The notes: generated by a model from the letters alone, not told the origin. A DNA stretch of 64,000 bases from DATMER01 sp034667225 (GCA_034667225.1 JAXDKG010000026.1:1-64000); one strand, 5' to 3'; positions 16,316 to 26,591 are shown, numbered from the stretch's first letter. Program-made: numbers and translations.

Positions 16316-19300
16316 ATGTATTTTAGAATGAAAGAACAGACCGACACCGAGGCTCCCCCGAATTGCTGTCTCCAGGACCTGATCGAAGGTCAGGCAGCGC
16401 GCACCCCCGAAGCCGTCGCGGTCCTCTCCGAGGGCGGCCGGCTCACTTTCCGCGAGCTCGGCGAGCGCGCCGATCGGCTGGCGCGGCATCTCCGTTGCCT
16501 GGGAGTCGGGCCCGAGGTCCCGGTGGGCCTCTGCCTCGACCGCTCGCTCAAGATGGTCGTGGGGCTGGTCGGCGTCCTCAAGGCGGGCGGGGCGTACGTG
16601 CCGCTCGACCCCGCGTACCCGCGCCAGCGCCTGGCCTTCATGCTGGAGGATGCCCGCGTCCCGGTGCTGCTCACCGCGGGCTCGCTGCCGGACCTGCCGC
16701 TGCCTCCCTGCACCCGCGTGGTCCGGTTGGACGAAGAGCTGCCCCTTGGCGACCGCGCTCTCTGTCTTCGGGATGCGGATCAATCCGCCTACATCATCTA
16801 CACCTCGGGCTCCACGGGCCATCCCAAGGGGGCGGTCAACGCTCATCGAGGCGTTGTCAACCGCCTTCTCTGGATGCAGGACGCCTACGGTCTCACGCCC
16901 GGCGACCGCGTCCTGCAGAAGACCCCGTTCAGCTTCGACGTCTCGGTCTGGGAGTTTTTCTGGCCGCTGATCACCGGCGCCCGGCTGGTCATGGCCAGGC
17001 CCGGTGGCCATCAGGACCCCGCCTATCTGGCTGAGACGATCCTCCGGGAGGGGATCACCACCCTGCACTTCGTCCCTCCCATGCTGCGCGCTTTCCTGGA
17101 GCAGCCGGGGGTGGAGGCCTGCGCCGCCGTGTTGCGCCGCGTGATTTGCAGCGGCGAGGCGCTGCCGCTCGATCTTCAGCAGCGGTTTTTCGCCCGCCTG
17201 CCAGGAGTCGAGCTGCACAACCTCTACGGCCCCACGGAGGCGGCGGTCGACGTCACGTTCTGGCGCTGCGATCCGGCGAGCCCTCATGCGACGGTGCCGA
17301 TCGGCCACCCCGTCGCGAACGTCTCCATCCATCTGCTCGATCCGGATCTGCAGCCGGCGGCCACAGGCGAGCTGTGTATCGGCGGAGTGCAGGTGGGGAG
17401 GGGCTACCTCAACCGCCCGGACCTGACTGCCGAGAGGTTCATCCCCGATCCGTTTGGCGGAGCCGGGGCACGGCTCTACAGGACCGGCGACCTGGCGCGC
17501 CACCTGCCGGACGGCGCCGTCGAGTTCCTGGGCCGGATCGATCACCAGGTCAAGATCCGCGGCTTCCGCATCGAGCTGGGAGAGATCGAGGCGGCGCTCT
17601 GCGAGCACCCGGGCGTCGAGGGGGCGGTCGTCGTGGCCTCGGACGGCCCCGGAGGAGACCGCCGCCTGGTCGCCTATCTGCGGCCGGACCCCGATCGCGC
17701 CGCGGCGGTGCGGCGCTGGCTGCGCCGGGAGCGGGAAGGGCGGCTCGCCGGGCAGACCTTTCATGAGCTGCCGGACGGCACCGTGGTGGCCCACCGGGGC
17801 CGCGGTGAGACCGAGTTCCTCTACCGGGAGATCTTCGCCGAGCGCGGCTATCTGCGGCACGGCATCGCCATCCCGGAGGGCGGCTGTGTCTTCGACGTGG
17901 GGGCAAATATCGGCCTCTTCACGCTGTTCGCGGCGCGGTCGGCAGCAGGCGTGCGGGTCCACGCGTTCGAGCCGGTGCCGCCGCTCGTCGAAACGCTGCG
18001 CATCAACGCCGAGCTGCATGGCCTGGACGTGCGGATCCACGACTGCGGGCTGGCCGAGGAGGCGAAGAGCGCAGAGCTCACCTACTACCCCCACGCCTCG
18101 CTGCTGTCAGGGCGCTTCGCCGATGCCGCCGAGGAGCGCAAGGTGGTCCGCTCCTTCCTTGCCGCCACCGGGGCTCCCGAGGCCGAAATGTCCGGGGAGC
18201 AGATCGAGGAAATGCTCGACGAGCGGCTGCGCGCCGAGCGTTTCATCTGCCGGCTGCGGACGCTCTCCGAGGTCATCGCCGAGGAGAAGGTCGAGCGTAT
18301 CGACCTGCTCAAGGTGGACGCCGAGAAGAGCGAGCTCGAGATCCTCTCCAGCCTGAGCGAGGGGGACTGGGGGAAGGTGCGGCAGGTGGTCGTCGAGGTC
18401 CACGAGGCCGGCGGCCGGCTCGCCCGGGTCCTCGACCTCCTTCGCCGGCACGGCTTCGAGGCCGCGGTCGAACAGGACCTCATGCTTTCCCAGACCGGGC
18501 TCTACAACGTCTACGCCCACCGGCCCGGGGACGCCGTCGTCCCGGCTCCCGCCGCCCCTGCCGGGCCGGCCTGGACGAGCCCGGGGCAGCTCGCTCGCGA
18601 CGTCAAGGCCGGCCTGCGCGCGCGCCTGCCCGAGCACATGGTCCCCGCCGCCTTCGTGCTGCTCGAGGAGCTTCCGCTCAGTCCGAACGGCAAGGTGGAC
18701 AGAAAGGCGCTGCCCGCGCCCGAGTCCCTGCGCCACGATGTCGGGCGCGAGGACCGCGAGCACGTGCCCCCGCGCACGCCGGCTGAGGAGAACCTGGGCC
18801 GGATCTGGAGCGAGATCCTGGGCGCCGAGCGGATCGGGGCCGGCGACCATTTCCTCGAGCTGGGCGGGCACTCGCTGCTCGCCACGCAGGTGATCGCGCG
18901 GGTGCGCGAACGGCTGGGAGTCGAGCTGTCGCTCCGCGACGTCTTCGAGAATCCGGTCCTGGGCGAGCTTGCGGCCCGGATCGAGCAGGGGAACAGCGCC
19001 CCGCTCGTCAGCCCGATCGTGCCGGTCCCCCGGACCGGCGACCTGCCTCTCTCCTTCCCGCAGGAGCGGGTCTGGTTCCTCCAGCAGCTCGACCCTGCCA
19101 TCCAGTCCTACCAGTTCCAGTCCAAGCTCGCCTTCCGCGGCAGGCTGCGCATGGAGGCGCTGCGCCGCAGTCTGGCCGAGGTCGTGCGGCGGCACGAGGT
19201 CTTCCGCACCACGTTCCCCACGACCGGCGGGCGGCCGGTCCAGCGCGTCTGGACCGGATGGCCTGGCGGCGAGGTGCCGCTGCCGGCCGTCGATCTCTCC

Positions 19301-22180
19301 GGCCTCCCCACGGCAGCCCGGGAAGAGGAGGCGGACCGTGCCATCGGCATCGAGTGCCGGCGGGTATTCGACGTCACCCGCCTGCCGCTGATCCGCTGGA
19401 CCCTCCTGCGGCTCGGCCCCGAGGAGCACGTGCTGCTGCACGTCGAGCACCACCTGGTCCACGACGGCTGGTCCTTCAACCGCATTCTGGAGGAGCTGGC
19501 GACGCTCTACGGCTCCTTCTCCCAGGGCAGGCCCTCGCCTCTGCCCGAGCTGCCTCTCCAGTTCGTCGATTGGGCGGTCTGGCAGCGCGAGTGGATGCGC
19601 GGCCCGGAGGCCGCGGCCCAGATCGAGTCCTGGAAGCGGACGCTCTCGGGCCGGCCGGCGGTGCTGCGGCTCCCTACCGACCGGCCGCGGCCCCGGAGAC
19701 AGAGCTTTGTCGGCTGCGTCGAGCGGGTGGAGATGCCCGCCGCGGCGAGCGAGGCCCTCCGCCTGGCGAGCCGGCGCGAAGGAGTCAGCCTCTTCATGCT
19801 CATGGAGGCGGCCTATGCCGCCCTCCTCTCCCGCTGGTCCGGCCAGGAGCAGATCAACGTCGGCTCCGCCGTGGCCAACCGGCGCCGGCAGGAGACCGAG
19901 TCGATCCTCGGCATGATCGTCGACAATGTCGTGCTGGCCAACGACCTGTCCGGAGACCCGACGGTGCGCCAGCTCCTGCAGCGCACCCGCCGGCTCGCCC
20001 TCGAGGCCGGGGCCAACCAGGACATCCCCTTCGACCTGGTCGTCGAGGCCGTGCAGCCGGAGCGCGACCCGGCCTACAACCCGCTCTTCCAGGCGAGCTT
20101 CAGCTTTCACGACTCGCCGCTCTCCGAGCTCGCCTTCCCCGGCCTCGCGACGGAGCTGACCGAGGCGCTGTCCAACGGCTCGGCCAAGTTCGACATGAAC
20201 GTCATCTGCATCCCGAGGAGCGAGCAGCGCGTCGGCAGGGCCGGCGCGGCCGAAGCCGGGATCACACTGCTCTGGGAGTACACGGCCGCGCTCTTCGACC
20301 GAACCACCATCCAGCGCATGATCGGGCACTTCCAGACGCTGCTCGCCGGCTTTGCCCTCAGGCCCGGGAGCCGCGTCGCGGAGCTTCCGCTGCTGACTCC
20401 GGAGGAGGAGAGCCAGGTCGCGCGGTGGAGCGGGACGGAGCCGGTCGACCATCATGGCGCCTTCGTCCACGAGCTGTTCGAAGGCTGGGCTGACCGTGCT
20501 CCGGAGGCGCTCTCCGTTCGCGATGCCAGCCGGAGCCTGACCTACGGCGAGTTGGAGACGCTGTCCAACCGGCTGGCCTGGCGTCTGCGCGACCTGGGCG
20601 TAGGACCGGAGGTGCGGGTCGGCGTCTGCCTGGAGCGCTCGTCCGACCTCGTCGCCGCCGTGCTCGGCGTGCTCAAGGCCGGCGGCGCCTACCTGCCGCT
20701 CGATCCGGGACACCCGGCGGAGCGGCTCGCCTACATCCTGGAGGACGCGGCCGTCAGGGTGCTGATCACCACTCGGGAGCTCTCCCACCTTGCAGGTCCG
20801 GCGCGGGTCCTGGCGATCGACGAAGATCTCCCGGAACGGGCTGAAAGGCCGCGCGTTCCTATTCACCCGGAGAACCTCGCCTACGTCATCTATACCTCGG
20901 GCTCGACGGGCCGGCCCAAGGGGACCGAGCTGACGCACGCAGGGCTCCTCAACCTGGTCGGCTGGCACCGGCGGGAGTACGAGCTGGTTTCGACCGACCG
21001 GAGCACGCTGGTGGCCAGTCCGGCCTTCGACGCCTCGGTCTGGGAGATGTGGCCGCCGCTCGCCTCCGGGGCCAGCCTGCACGTCCCTCCTGAGGAGGTC
21101 CGCGTCTCGCCTCAGGACCTGCTCGCCTGGTTGGCGGCCGAGGGGGTCACGGTCTGCTTCCTGCCAACGCCCCTCGCCGAGGCCTGCCTGGAGCCGGCCC
21201 TCCCACAGGGCCTCGCGCTGCGGGCCTTGCTCACCGGCGGAGACCGCCTCCATCCGGTCAGGCGCGAGCTCCCCTTCCGGCTGATCAACCACTATGGGCC
21301 GACGGAGAGCACCGTGGTATCGACGGCGGCGGAGACGGCGGCCGGAGAAGAGGCGCCGCCCATCGGCCGGCCGATCGACAACCTCCAAGCCTACGTGCTC
21401 GACGGCAAGCTTCAGAGGGTGCCGGCCGGCGTGCCGGGAGAGCTGCATGTGGGTGGGGTGGGCCTGGCCCGCGGCTACCTGCGGCGGCCCGATCTGACGG
21501 CGGAGAAGCTCATCCCCAACCCGTTCGCGGAGGGTCCCGGGGCCCGCATGTACCGCACCGGCGACGTGGTCCGCTGGCGCCTGGACGGGCGGATCGAGTT
21601 CCTGGGGCGCGCCGACCACCAGATCAAGATCCGCGGCATCCGGATCGAGCTGGGGGAGATCGAGGCGGTCCTTGGCCGGCATCCGGCCGTGCGGGCGGCG
21701 GTCGTGGTCGCCCGGGAAGGGCCGCGGCTCGTCGGATACGCGGTGCCTTCCGAGATGGTCGCTCCGGACGAGCTACGCGCCTTCCTCGCGGAGCGCCTGC
21801 CCGCGGCCATGGTGCCGTCGGCCATCGTGATGATCGAGAGCCTGCCGCTCACCCCGAACGGCAAGGTCGACCTTGGCGCCCTGCCCGAGCCGGCCGCGGC
21901 CGAAGCCGGAGGAGGAGAGTGGGAAGAGCCGCGCAACCCGATCGAGCAGATGCTCCAGGAGATCTGGTCGGAGCTGATCGGCGTCGAGCGGATCGGGATC
22001 CGGGACGACTTCTTCAAGCTGGGCGGCCACTCCATGCTGGGGGCGCGCATCGTGTCGCGCGTGCGGGACGAGCTCGATGTCGACCTCCCGCTGAGCACCA
22101 TGTTCGACCGGCCGACCATCGAGGGGTTGGCCGCTGCAGTGGAGGACCTCCTGGTCGCCGAGGCGGAGAGGCCACACTGA
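16316..22180 (+). CDS. NRPS: A(FkbM methyltransferase)-PCP-C-A-PCP
   Basis: Initiating-type synthetase of 1,954 residues, opening directly with an adenylation domain. A1 has YTSGSTGHPKG and code DVWFISLVDK (Ser-like). It is split after motif A8 (KIRGFRIELGEIE, about residue 412) by an FkbM-family SAM methyltransferase (VFDVGANIGLFTLF at about residue 524, ending near 735); A9-A10 (LSPNGKVDRKALP) resume near residue 790. Then come PCP (LELGGHSLLA, about 850), C (HHLVHDGW, about 1,045), A2 (YTSGSTGRPKG, code DAWFLGHVVK, Leu-like) and a terminal PCP (KLGGHSMLGA, about 1,905). There is no thioesterase, so the dipeptidyl chain is probably handed to the C-first NRPS at 1-9,046. Start: ATG 16,316 follows AGGGAAAG; ATG 16,328 is an alternative. 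Confidence 0.93.
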   Translation: MYFRMKEQTDTEAPPNCCLQDLIEGQAARTPEAVAVLSEGGRLTFRELGERADRLARHLRCLGVGPEVPVGLCLDRSLKMVVGLVGVLKAGGAYVPLDPAYPRQRLAFMLEDARVPVLLTAGSLPDLPLPPCTRVVRLDEELPLGDRALCLRDADQSAYIIYTSGSTGHPKGAVNAHRGVVNRLLWMQDAYGLTPGDRVLQKTPFSFDVSVWEFFWPLITGARLVMARPGGHQDPAYLAETILREGITTLHFVPPMLRAFLEQPGVEACAAVLRRVICSGEALPLDLQQRFFARLPGVELHNLYGPTEAAVDVTFWRCDPASPHATVPIGHPVANVSIHLLDPDLQPAATGELCIGGVQVGRGYLNRPDLTAERFIPDPFGGAGARLYRTGDLARHLPDGAVEFLGRIDHQVKIRGFRIELGEIEAALCEHPGVEGAVVVASDGPGGDRRLVAYLRPDPDRAAAVRRWLRREREGRLAGQTFHELPDGTVVAHRGRGETEFLYREIFAERGYLRHGIAIPEGGCVFDVGANIGLFTLFAARSAAGVRVHAFEPVPPLVETLRINAELHGLDVRIHDCGLAEEAKSAELTYYPHASLLSGRFADAAEERKVVRSFLAATGAPEAEMSGEQIEEMLDERLRAERFICRLRTLSEVIAEEKVERIDLLKVDAEKSELEILSSLSEGDWGKVRQVVVEVHEAGGRLARVLDLLRRHGFEAAVEQDLMLSQTGLYNVYAHRPGDAVVPAPAAPAGPAWTSPGQLARDVKAGLRARLPEHMVPAAFVLLEELPLSPNGKVDRKALPAPESLRHDVGREDREHVPPRTPAEENLGRIWSEILGAERIGAGDHFLELGGHSLLATQVIARVRERLGVELSLRDVFENPVLGELAARIEQGNSAPLVSPIVPVPRTGDLPLSFPQERVWFLQQLDPAIQSYQFQSKLAFRGRLRMEALRRSLAEVVRRHEVFRTTFPTTGGRPVQRVWTGWPGGEVPLPAVDLSGLPTAAREEEADRAIGIECRRVFDVTRLPLIRWTLLRLGPEEHVLLHVEHHLVHDGWSFNRILEELATLYGSFSQGRPSPLPELPLQFVDWAVWQREWMRGPEAAAQIESWKRTLSGRPAVLRLPTDRPRPRRQSFVGCVERVEMPAAASEALRLASRREGVSLFMLMEAAYAALLSRWSGQEQINVGSAVANRRRQETESILGMIVDNVVLANDLSGDPTVRQLLQRTRRLALEAGANQDIPFDLVVEAVQPERDPAYNPLFQASFSFHDSPLSELAFPGLATELTEALSNGSAKFDMNVICIPRSEQRVGRAGAAEAGITLLWEYTAALFDRTTIQRMIGHFQTLLAGFALRPGSRVAELPLLTPEEESQVARWSGTEPVDHHGAFVHELFEGWADRAPEALSVRDASRSLTYGELETLSNRLAWRLRDLGVGPEVRVGVCLERSSDLVAAVLGVLKAGGAYLPLDPGHPAERLAYILEDAAVRVLITTRELSHLAGPARVLAIDEDLPERAERPRVPIHPENLAYVIYTSGSTGRPKGTELTHAGLLNLVGWHRREYELVSTDRSTLVASPAFDASVWEMWPPLASGASLHVPPEEVRVSPQDLLAWLAAEGVTVCFLPTPLAEACLEPALPQGLALRALLTGGDRLHPVRRELPFRLINHYGPTESTVVSTAAETAAGEEAPPIGRPIDNLQAYVLDGKLQRVPAGVPGELHVGGVGLARGYLRRPDLTAEKLIPNPFAEGPGARMYRTGDVVRWRLDGRIEFLGRADHQIKIRGIRIELGEIEAVLGRHPAVRAAVVVAREGPRLVGYAVPSEMVAPDELRAFLAERLPAAMVPSAIVMIESLPLTPNGKVDLGALPEPAAAEAGGGEWEEPRNPIEQMLQEIWSELIGVERIGIRDDFFKLGGHSMLGARIVSRVRDELDVDLPLSTMFDRPTIEGLAAAVEDLLVAEAERPH
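17740..18525 (+). other. FkbM-type methyltransferase inserted in adenylation domain
   Basis: Domain inside the NRPS between motifs A8 and A9. It has the SAM loop DVGANIGLF, the acidic FEPVPP motif and the DLLKVDAEKSELE segment typical of FkbM methyltransferases. In studied interrupted A domains (for example the kutzneride and thiocoraline systems), an insertion at this point methylates the loaded amino acid. With a Ser-like code, O-methylation is a reasonable guess but is not shown. Confidence 0.82.
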
Positions 22181-22346
22181 CGAGGTACTGACGAGGTACC
22201 AGCTTCCCGGCGGCTCGCCCTGACGGGTTCGGAGCACTTGGGTATTACGAGTGTTCCCGCACCCGAAGCCGAGCCCCCGGACGTTTTCCAGGGCCTCGGC
22301 GGAGGGTGCCTTTAACCCACCGGCCGTAGAACGGAAAGGAGCAGCC

Positions 22347-24440
22347 GTGTCTCTTCGCAGAGCCCTGTTCGTCTTGATGTTGTCGGCGCTATTCCTGAGC
22401 CCATCCCTTTCATTCGCCATCGTTCCGCAGGAGGAGTCCCCTGAGGAGGGCATGGCACGCCTCCAGGCGATGATGTTCTCACGCGAGTTCACCTCGCCCC
22501 AGCTCGACGCCCAGCCTTCGCTCGTGACGGTCCGGCGGGCCGCCTCGGGTGCGACACGGGGCGATACCCGGGGAGAAGCGCAGCGCTTCCTGGCCGAGCA
22601 ATCGAGCCAGTGGGAGATCCGCTGGGACACCCGGTCGGACCGTGCCCACCTGGTCCAGGGCGCCGGCGTGCCGGTGCTGCCGGGCCGCGGCAATACCCTG
22701 ACCCGCTCCCGCGTCGGGCTGTCCAGCCAGGGCGCGGTCACCCTGAGCGACGTCGAGCGCGTCCTGCGCACCTTCATGAACAATTACCCCGAGCTGTTCC
22801 GCATCGCCCAGGCGAACCTGGTGCTGAATCCGAAGAGCACGGTCAACGTCGGCGAGGCCGGTGAGATCTGGCTGGTCGAGTTCCAGCAGGTCCACAAGGG
22901 CGTTCCCGTCGAAGGCGCCAACGTCTTCTTCCGGATCAACCACGGCAACATCGTCCAGTTCGGCACCGACCGGATCGCCGACGTAAAGATCCCCACCAAG
23001 CCGAGCGTGAGCCCGGAGGCGGCGTTCGCGGCCACCCTGGATGCGCTCGCCTTCGACATCTCGGAGGTCTCCGAGATCCTGAACCCCGGCGAGCTGAAGC
23101 TCCTGCCGATGCTGCCGAACGGCGAGATTCCGGGCGACGGCTACCAAGGCGCCCCGGGCAACGGCTATCAGCACGCCCTGGCCTGGGAGGTGACCTTCCG
23201 CAAGACGGATGACGCGACCACCTACCAGGCGTGGGTGAACGCCCACAACGGCAAGGTCCTGCAGCTCGTCGACCTCAACGCCTATGCCACGGTCACGGGA
23301 GGCATCTACCCCCAGACCAACACCGACGCCGAGGTGGTGCGCGGCCTGCCGTCGTGCAACGTGACCAACGGCACGGTCAAGGTCACCAACTCGGCCGGCA
23401 CCTACACCTACGGCAGCGGCGCGGCGACCGTGACCTTGAACGGCCGCTACATCCGCATCGCCGACCAGTGCGGCACGATCTCGAAATCGGACAGCTCGAC
23501 GGGCAACGTCGCCTTCGGCACCAGCGGCGGCACCGACTGCACCACCCCCGGATCGGGAGGCGCGGGCAACACGCACGCGGCGCGCTCGGGCTTCTACCAC
23601 CTGACCAACATCAACCGGAAGGCGGCCTCGTTCCACCCCAGCAACACCTGGCTCAACGGCACGCTGACCTCCAACATGAACATCAACAACACCTGCAACG
23701 CCTTCTGGAACGGCAGCACGGTGAACTTCTACCGCTCCGGCGGCGGCTGCTCGAACACGGGCGAGATCGCGGCCGTGTTCCTCCACGAGTGGGGCCACGG
23801 CATGGACACCAACACCGGCGGCTCCGCGAGCGACAAGGGCTCGGGCGAGGCCGTGGGCGACACCTTCGCCTTCCTGGAGACCAAGAACGGCTGCATCGGG
23901 CCGAACTTCCGGCCGGGCGTGAACTGCACCAACTGCACGGCGTGCACCGGCGTCCGCGACGTGGCCGACTTCGCCCTCGGCGGCAGCGCCACGATCGCCA
24001 AGCCGGCCAACGTGGCAAGCAACACCGGCATTAACTGCGACCGCTACGCCTGCCCGTACACCTCGGGCCTCTCCGCCTACCAGGGCCCGATGGGCTACGA
24101 GGGCCACTGCGAGAGCTACATCGCCAGCTCGGCCAACTGGGACCTCGCCCAGAACCTGATCACCCGCTGGGGCACGACGACCGGCTGGAGCAAGATGGAC
24201 GGGATCTGGTACAAGAGCCTGACCCCCAGCAAGAGCGCCTACCGCGTGGCCTCGGGCGGCAAGTGCAACCCCGCCGCCGCGGTGGACGGCTGCGGCTCGA
24301 CGAACTGGTACACGGTCTACCTCTCAGTGGACGACGACGACGGCAACCTCGCCAACGGCACCCCCAACGGCTGCCGCATCTGGGACGCTTTCAACGCTCA
24401 CGGCATCGCCTGCGGCAGCCGACCCGTTTGCACGCAGTAG
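22347..24440 (+). CDS. Secreted zinc metalloprotease with FTP/PepSY propeptide (copy 1)
   Basis: Secreted gluzincin-type protease precursor of 697 residues. The GTG at 22,347 is preceded by GGAAAGGAG and opens a signal peptide (about residues 1-25, LFVLMLSALFLSPSLSFA). The propeptide has an FTP/PepSY-type core with VEFQQVHKGVPVEGA, as in thermolysin and fungalysin precursors. The catalytic domain has H480-EWG-H484 and a downstream glutamate in GEAVGD (E501), matching the HExxH...E zinc triad of M4/M36-like enzymes. It is rich in cysteines (NCTNCTACTG), suggesting disulfides. The next gene is a close paralogue 14 bp downstream. The family assignment M36-like versus M4-like is uncertain. Confidence 0.87.
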   Translation: MSLRRALFVLMLSALFLSPSLSFAIVPQEESPEEGMARLQAMMFSREFTSPQLDAQPSLVTVRRAASGATRGDTRGEAQRFLAEQSSQWEIRWDTRSDRAHLVQGAGVPVLPGRGNTLTRSRVGLSSQGAVTLSDVERVLRTFMNNYPELFRIAQANLVLNPKSTVNVGEAGEIWLVEFQQVHKGVPVEGANVFFRINHGNIVQFGTDRIADVKIPTKPSVSPEAAFAATLDALAFDISEVSEILNPGELKLLPMLPNGEIPGDGYQGAPGNGYQHALAWEVTFRKTDDATTYQAWVNAHNGKVLQLVDLNAYATVTGGIYPQTNTDAEVVRGLPSCNVTNGTVKVTNSAGTYTYGSGAATVTLNGRYIRIADQCGTISKSDSSTGNVAFGTSGGTDCTTPGSGGAGNTHAARSGFYHLTNINRKAASFHPSNTWLNGTLTSNMNINNTCNAFWNGSTVNFYRSGGGCSNTGEIAAVFLHEWGHGMDTNTGGSASDKGSGEAVGDTFAFLETKNGCIGPNFRPGVNCTNCTACTGVRDVADFALGGSATIAKPANVASNTGINCDRYACPYTSGLSAYQGPMGYEGHCESYIASSANWDLAQNLITRWGTTTGWSKMDGIWYKSLTPSKSAYRVASGGKCNPAAAVDGCGSTNWYTVYLSVDDDDGNLANGTPNGCRIWDAFNAHGIACGSRPVCTQ

Positions 24441-24453
24441 GAAAGGAGTCAAA

Positions 24454-26535
24454 GTGCGAAGAAGAGCCCTGTTCGCCCTGATTTTGTCCGTCGTTCTGGT
24501 CCCCTCTCTGTCGTTCGCCATCGCTCCGCAGGACGAGTCCTCGGAGGAGAGCCTGGCCCGCCTCGAGGCCATGATCTTCTCGCGCGAGATCGGCTCGCCA
24601 GAGCTGGACGCCCAGCCTTCGCTGGTGACGATCCGCCAGGCCGCCGGCCAGTCGCGCAGCGAGCTGCGGCGCTTCTTCGCCGTGAGCTCCGACCAATGGG
24701 AGATCCGCTGGGACACGCGGTCGGACCGCCCGAACCTGGTCCAGGGCGCCGGCGTGGCGCTGCTTCCGGGCCGCGGCAACAATCTGACCCGTTCGCGGGC
24801 CGGTCTCTCGGCCGAGGGCCCGGTGCGCGTGAGCGATGTCGAGCGCCTCGTGCGCGCCTTCATGGCCGAATACCCCGAGATGTTCAAGGTGGCGCAGGAG
24901 GAGCTGCGGCTCAACCCGAAGTCCACGGTCCACGTGGGCGAGGAGGGCCAGAGCTGGCTGGTCGAGCTGCAGCAGGTCCACAAGGGCGTGCCGGTTGAGG
25001 GCGCCACCGCCTTCTTCCGGATCAACAACGGCAACCTGATCCAGTTCGGCACGGACAAGATCGCCGACGTGCGGATCTCCACGACGCCGCGCCTGAGCCG
25101 GGAGGCGGCCTTCGCGGCCGTCCTGAAGGCGATCGGTTCTGGCGTCTCCGACATGACCGAGGTGGTGAACGCCGGCCAGCTCAAGATCCTGCCCATGCTG
25201 ACCGCGGGCGAGCGTCCGGCCGAGGCGTTCCGCGGCGTGGCCGGCAACGGCTACCGCCATGCCCTGGTCTGGGAGCTCGCCTTCCGGCGGGCGGATGACC
25301 CGGCCACCTTCCAGGCCTGGGTCGATGCCCGCAGCGGCAAGATCCTGCAACTCGTGGACCTCAACCGCTACGCCCAGGTCACGGGCGGCGTCTACCCGAC
25401 GACCAACACCGATCCCGAGACGGTGGTCGGCTTCCCGTTCACCAACGTGACCAACGGCGCGGTCAAGGTCACGGACGCGGCGGGCAACTACACCTACGGC
25501 GGGGGCGCCGCGACGGCGACGCTCAACGGCCGCTACATCAAGATCACCGACAATTGCGGCGCGATCTCCAAGGCGGACAGCACGACGGGCAACATCGCCT
25601 TCGGCACGAGCGCCGGCACCGACTGCACCATACCCGCAGGGGGCGGAGGTGTGGGCAACACGCACGCGGCGCGCTCGGGCTACTACCACCTGACGAACAT
25701 CAACCGGAAGGCGGCCACGTACCATCCGGCCAACGCCTGGCTCAACGGCACGCTGACCGCCAACATGAACATCAACAGCACCTGCAACGCCTTCTGGAAC
25801 GGCAGCACGGTGAACTTCTACCGTTCGGGCGGCGGCTGCTCCAACACGGGTGAGATCGCGGCCGTGTTCCTCCATGAATGGGGCCACGGCTTCGACACCA
25901 ACACCGGCGGCGCGGCGAGCGACGCGGGCTCGGGCGAGGCGGTGGGCGACACCTTCGCCTTCCTGGAGACCAAGGACCCCTGCATCGGCCCGAACTTCCA
26001 GCCGGGCGTGAACTGCGCCAACTGCACGGCGTGCTCGGGCGTCCGCGACATCGCCGACTTCGCCGTCGGCGGCAGCGCCACGATCGCCAAGCCGGCCAAC
26101 GTGGCGGTCAACACCGGCATCAACTGCGACCGCTACTCCTGTCCGTACAATCAGTTTATTTTCTTCGGCGCCTACCAGGGTCCGATGGGTTACGAAGGCC
26201 ACTGCGAGAGCTACATTGCCAGCTCGGCCAACTGGGACCTGGCGCAGAACCTGATCGCACACTGGGGCACGACCACCGGATGGTCGAAGATGGACTCGAT
26301 CTGGTACAAGAGCCTGACCCCGAGCAAGAGCGCCTACCGCGTGGCCTCGGGCGGCAAGTGCAACCCCGCCGCCGTCGTGGACGGCTGCGGCGCTCAGAAC
26401 TGGTACACGGTCTACCTGTCGGTGGACGACGACGACGGCAATCTGGCGAACGGCACGCCGAACGGCTGCCGGATCTGGGACGCCTTCAACGCCCACGGCA
26501 TCTCCTGCGGTGCCCGGCCCACCTGCACCCAATAG
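24454..26535 (+). CDS. Secreted zinc metalloprotease with FTP/PepSY propeptide (copy 2)
   Basis: Tandem paralogue of the preceding protease, 693 residues, with the same order: GTG start after GGAAAGGAGTC, signal peptide, FTP/PepSY propeptide (LQQVHKGVPVEGA), zinc site H474-EWG-H478 and E495 in GEAVGD. Differences are concentrated in the propeptide and in a small insertion before the shared YQGPMGYEGHCESY segment (YNQFIFFGA here). Cysteine positions are kept. The pair is probably transcribed together and ends at the hairpin at 26,548-26,569. Extracellular protein degradation or processing of a co-secreted product are both possible. Confidence 0.87.
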   Translation: MRRRALFALILSVVLVPSLSFAIAPQDESSEESLARLEAMIFSREIGSPELDAQPSLVTIRQAAGQSRSELRRFFAVSSDQWEIRWDTRSDRPNLVQGAGVALLPGRGNNLTRSRAGLSAEGPVRVSDVERLVRAFMAEYPEMFKVAQEELRLNPKSTVHVGEEGQSWLVELQQVHKGVPVEGATAFFRINNGNLIQFGTDKIADVRISTTPRLSREAAFAAVLKAIGSGVSDMTEVVNAGQLKILPMLTAGERPAEAFRGVAGNGYRHALVWELAFRRADDPATFQAWVDARSGKILQLVDLNRYAQVTGGVYPTTNTDPETVVGFPFTNVTNGAVKVTDAAGNYTYGGGAATATLNGRYIKITDNCGAISKADSTTGNIAFGTSAGTDCTIPAGGGGVGNTHAARSGYYHLTNINRKAATYHPANAWLNGTLTANMNINSTCNAFWNGSTVNFYRSGGGCSNTGEIAAVFLHEWGHGFDTNTGGAASDAGSGEAVGDTFAFLETKDPCIGPNFQPGVNCANCTACSGVRDIADFAVGGSATIAKPANVAVNTGINCDRYSCPYNQFIFFGAYQGPMGYEGHCESYIASSANWDLAQNLIAHWGTTTGWSKMDSIWYKSLTPSKSAYRVASGGKCNPAAVVDGCGAQNWYTVYLSVDDDDGNLANGTPNGCRIWDAFNAHGISCGARPTCTQ

Positions 26536-26547
26536 GTTGATCCCTGG

Positions 26548-26569
26548 GGGCCGGGCACGTGCCCGGCCC
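26548..26569. terminator. Hairpin after the protease pair
   Basis: A perfect 22-bp palindrome (centre GGGCACGTGCCC) begins 13 bp after the protease stop. No T-run follows, so it is a stem-loop terminator or RNA-stabilising element and not a classic rho-independent site. Confidence 0.55.
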
Positions 26570-26591
26570 CTCTGTTATCCTCCGCTCTCCC

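Noticed and set aside
18107..21682. 1,191-codon minus-strand open frame
   Set aside because: It is antisense to the second NRPS, whose motifs run through the same stretch; this is a high-GC shadow.
22178..22200. Duplicate TGACGAGGTAC at the NRPS stop
   Set aside because: Two adjacent 11-bp copies are too short to mean more than slippage.
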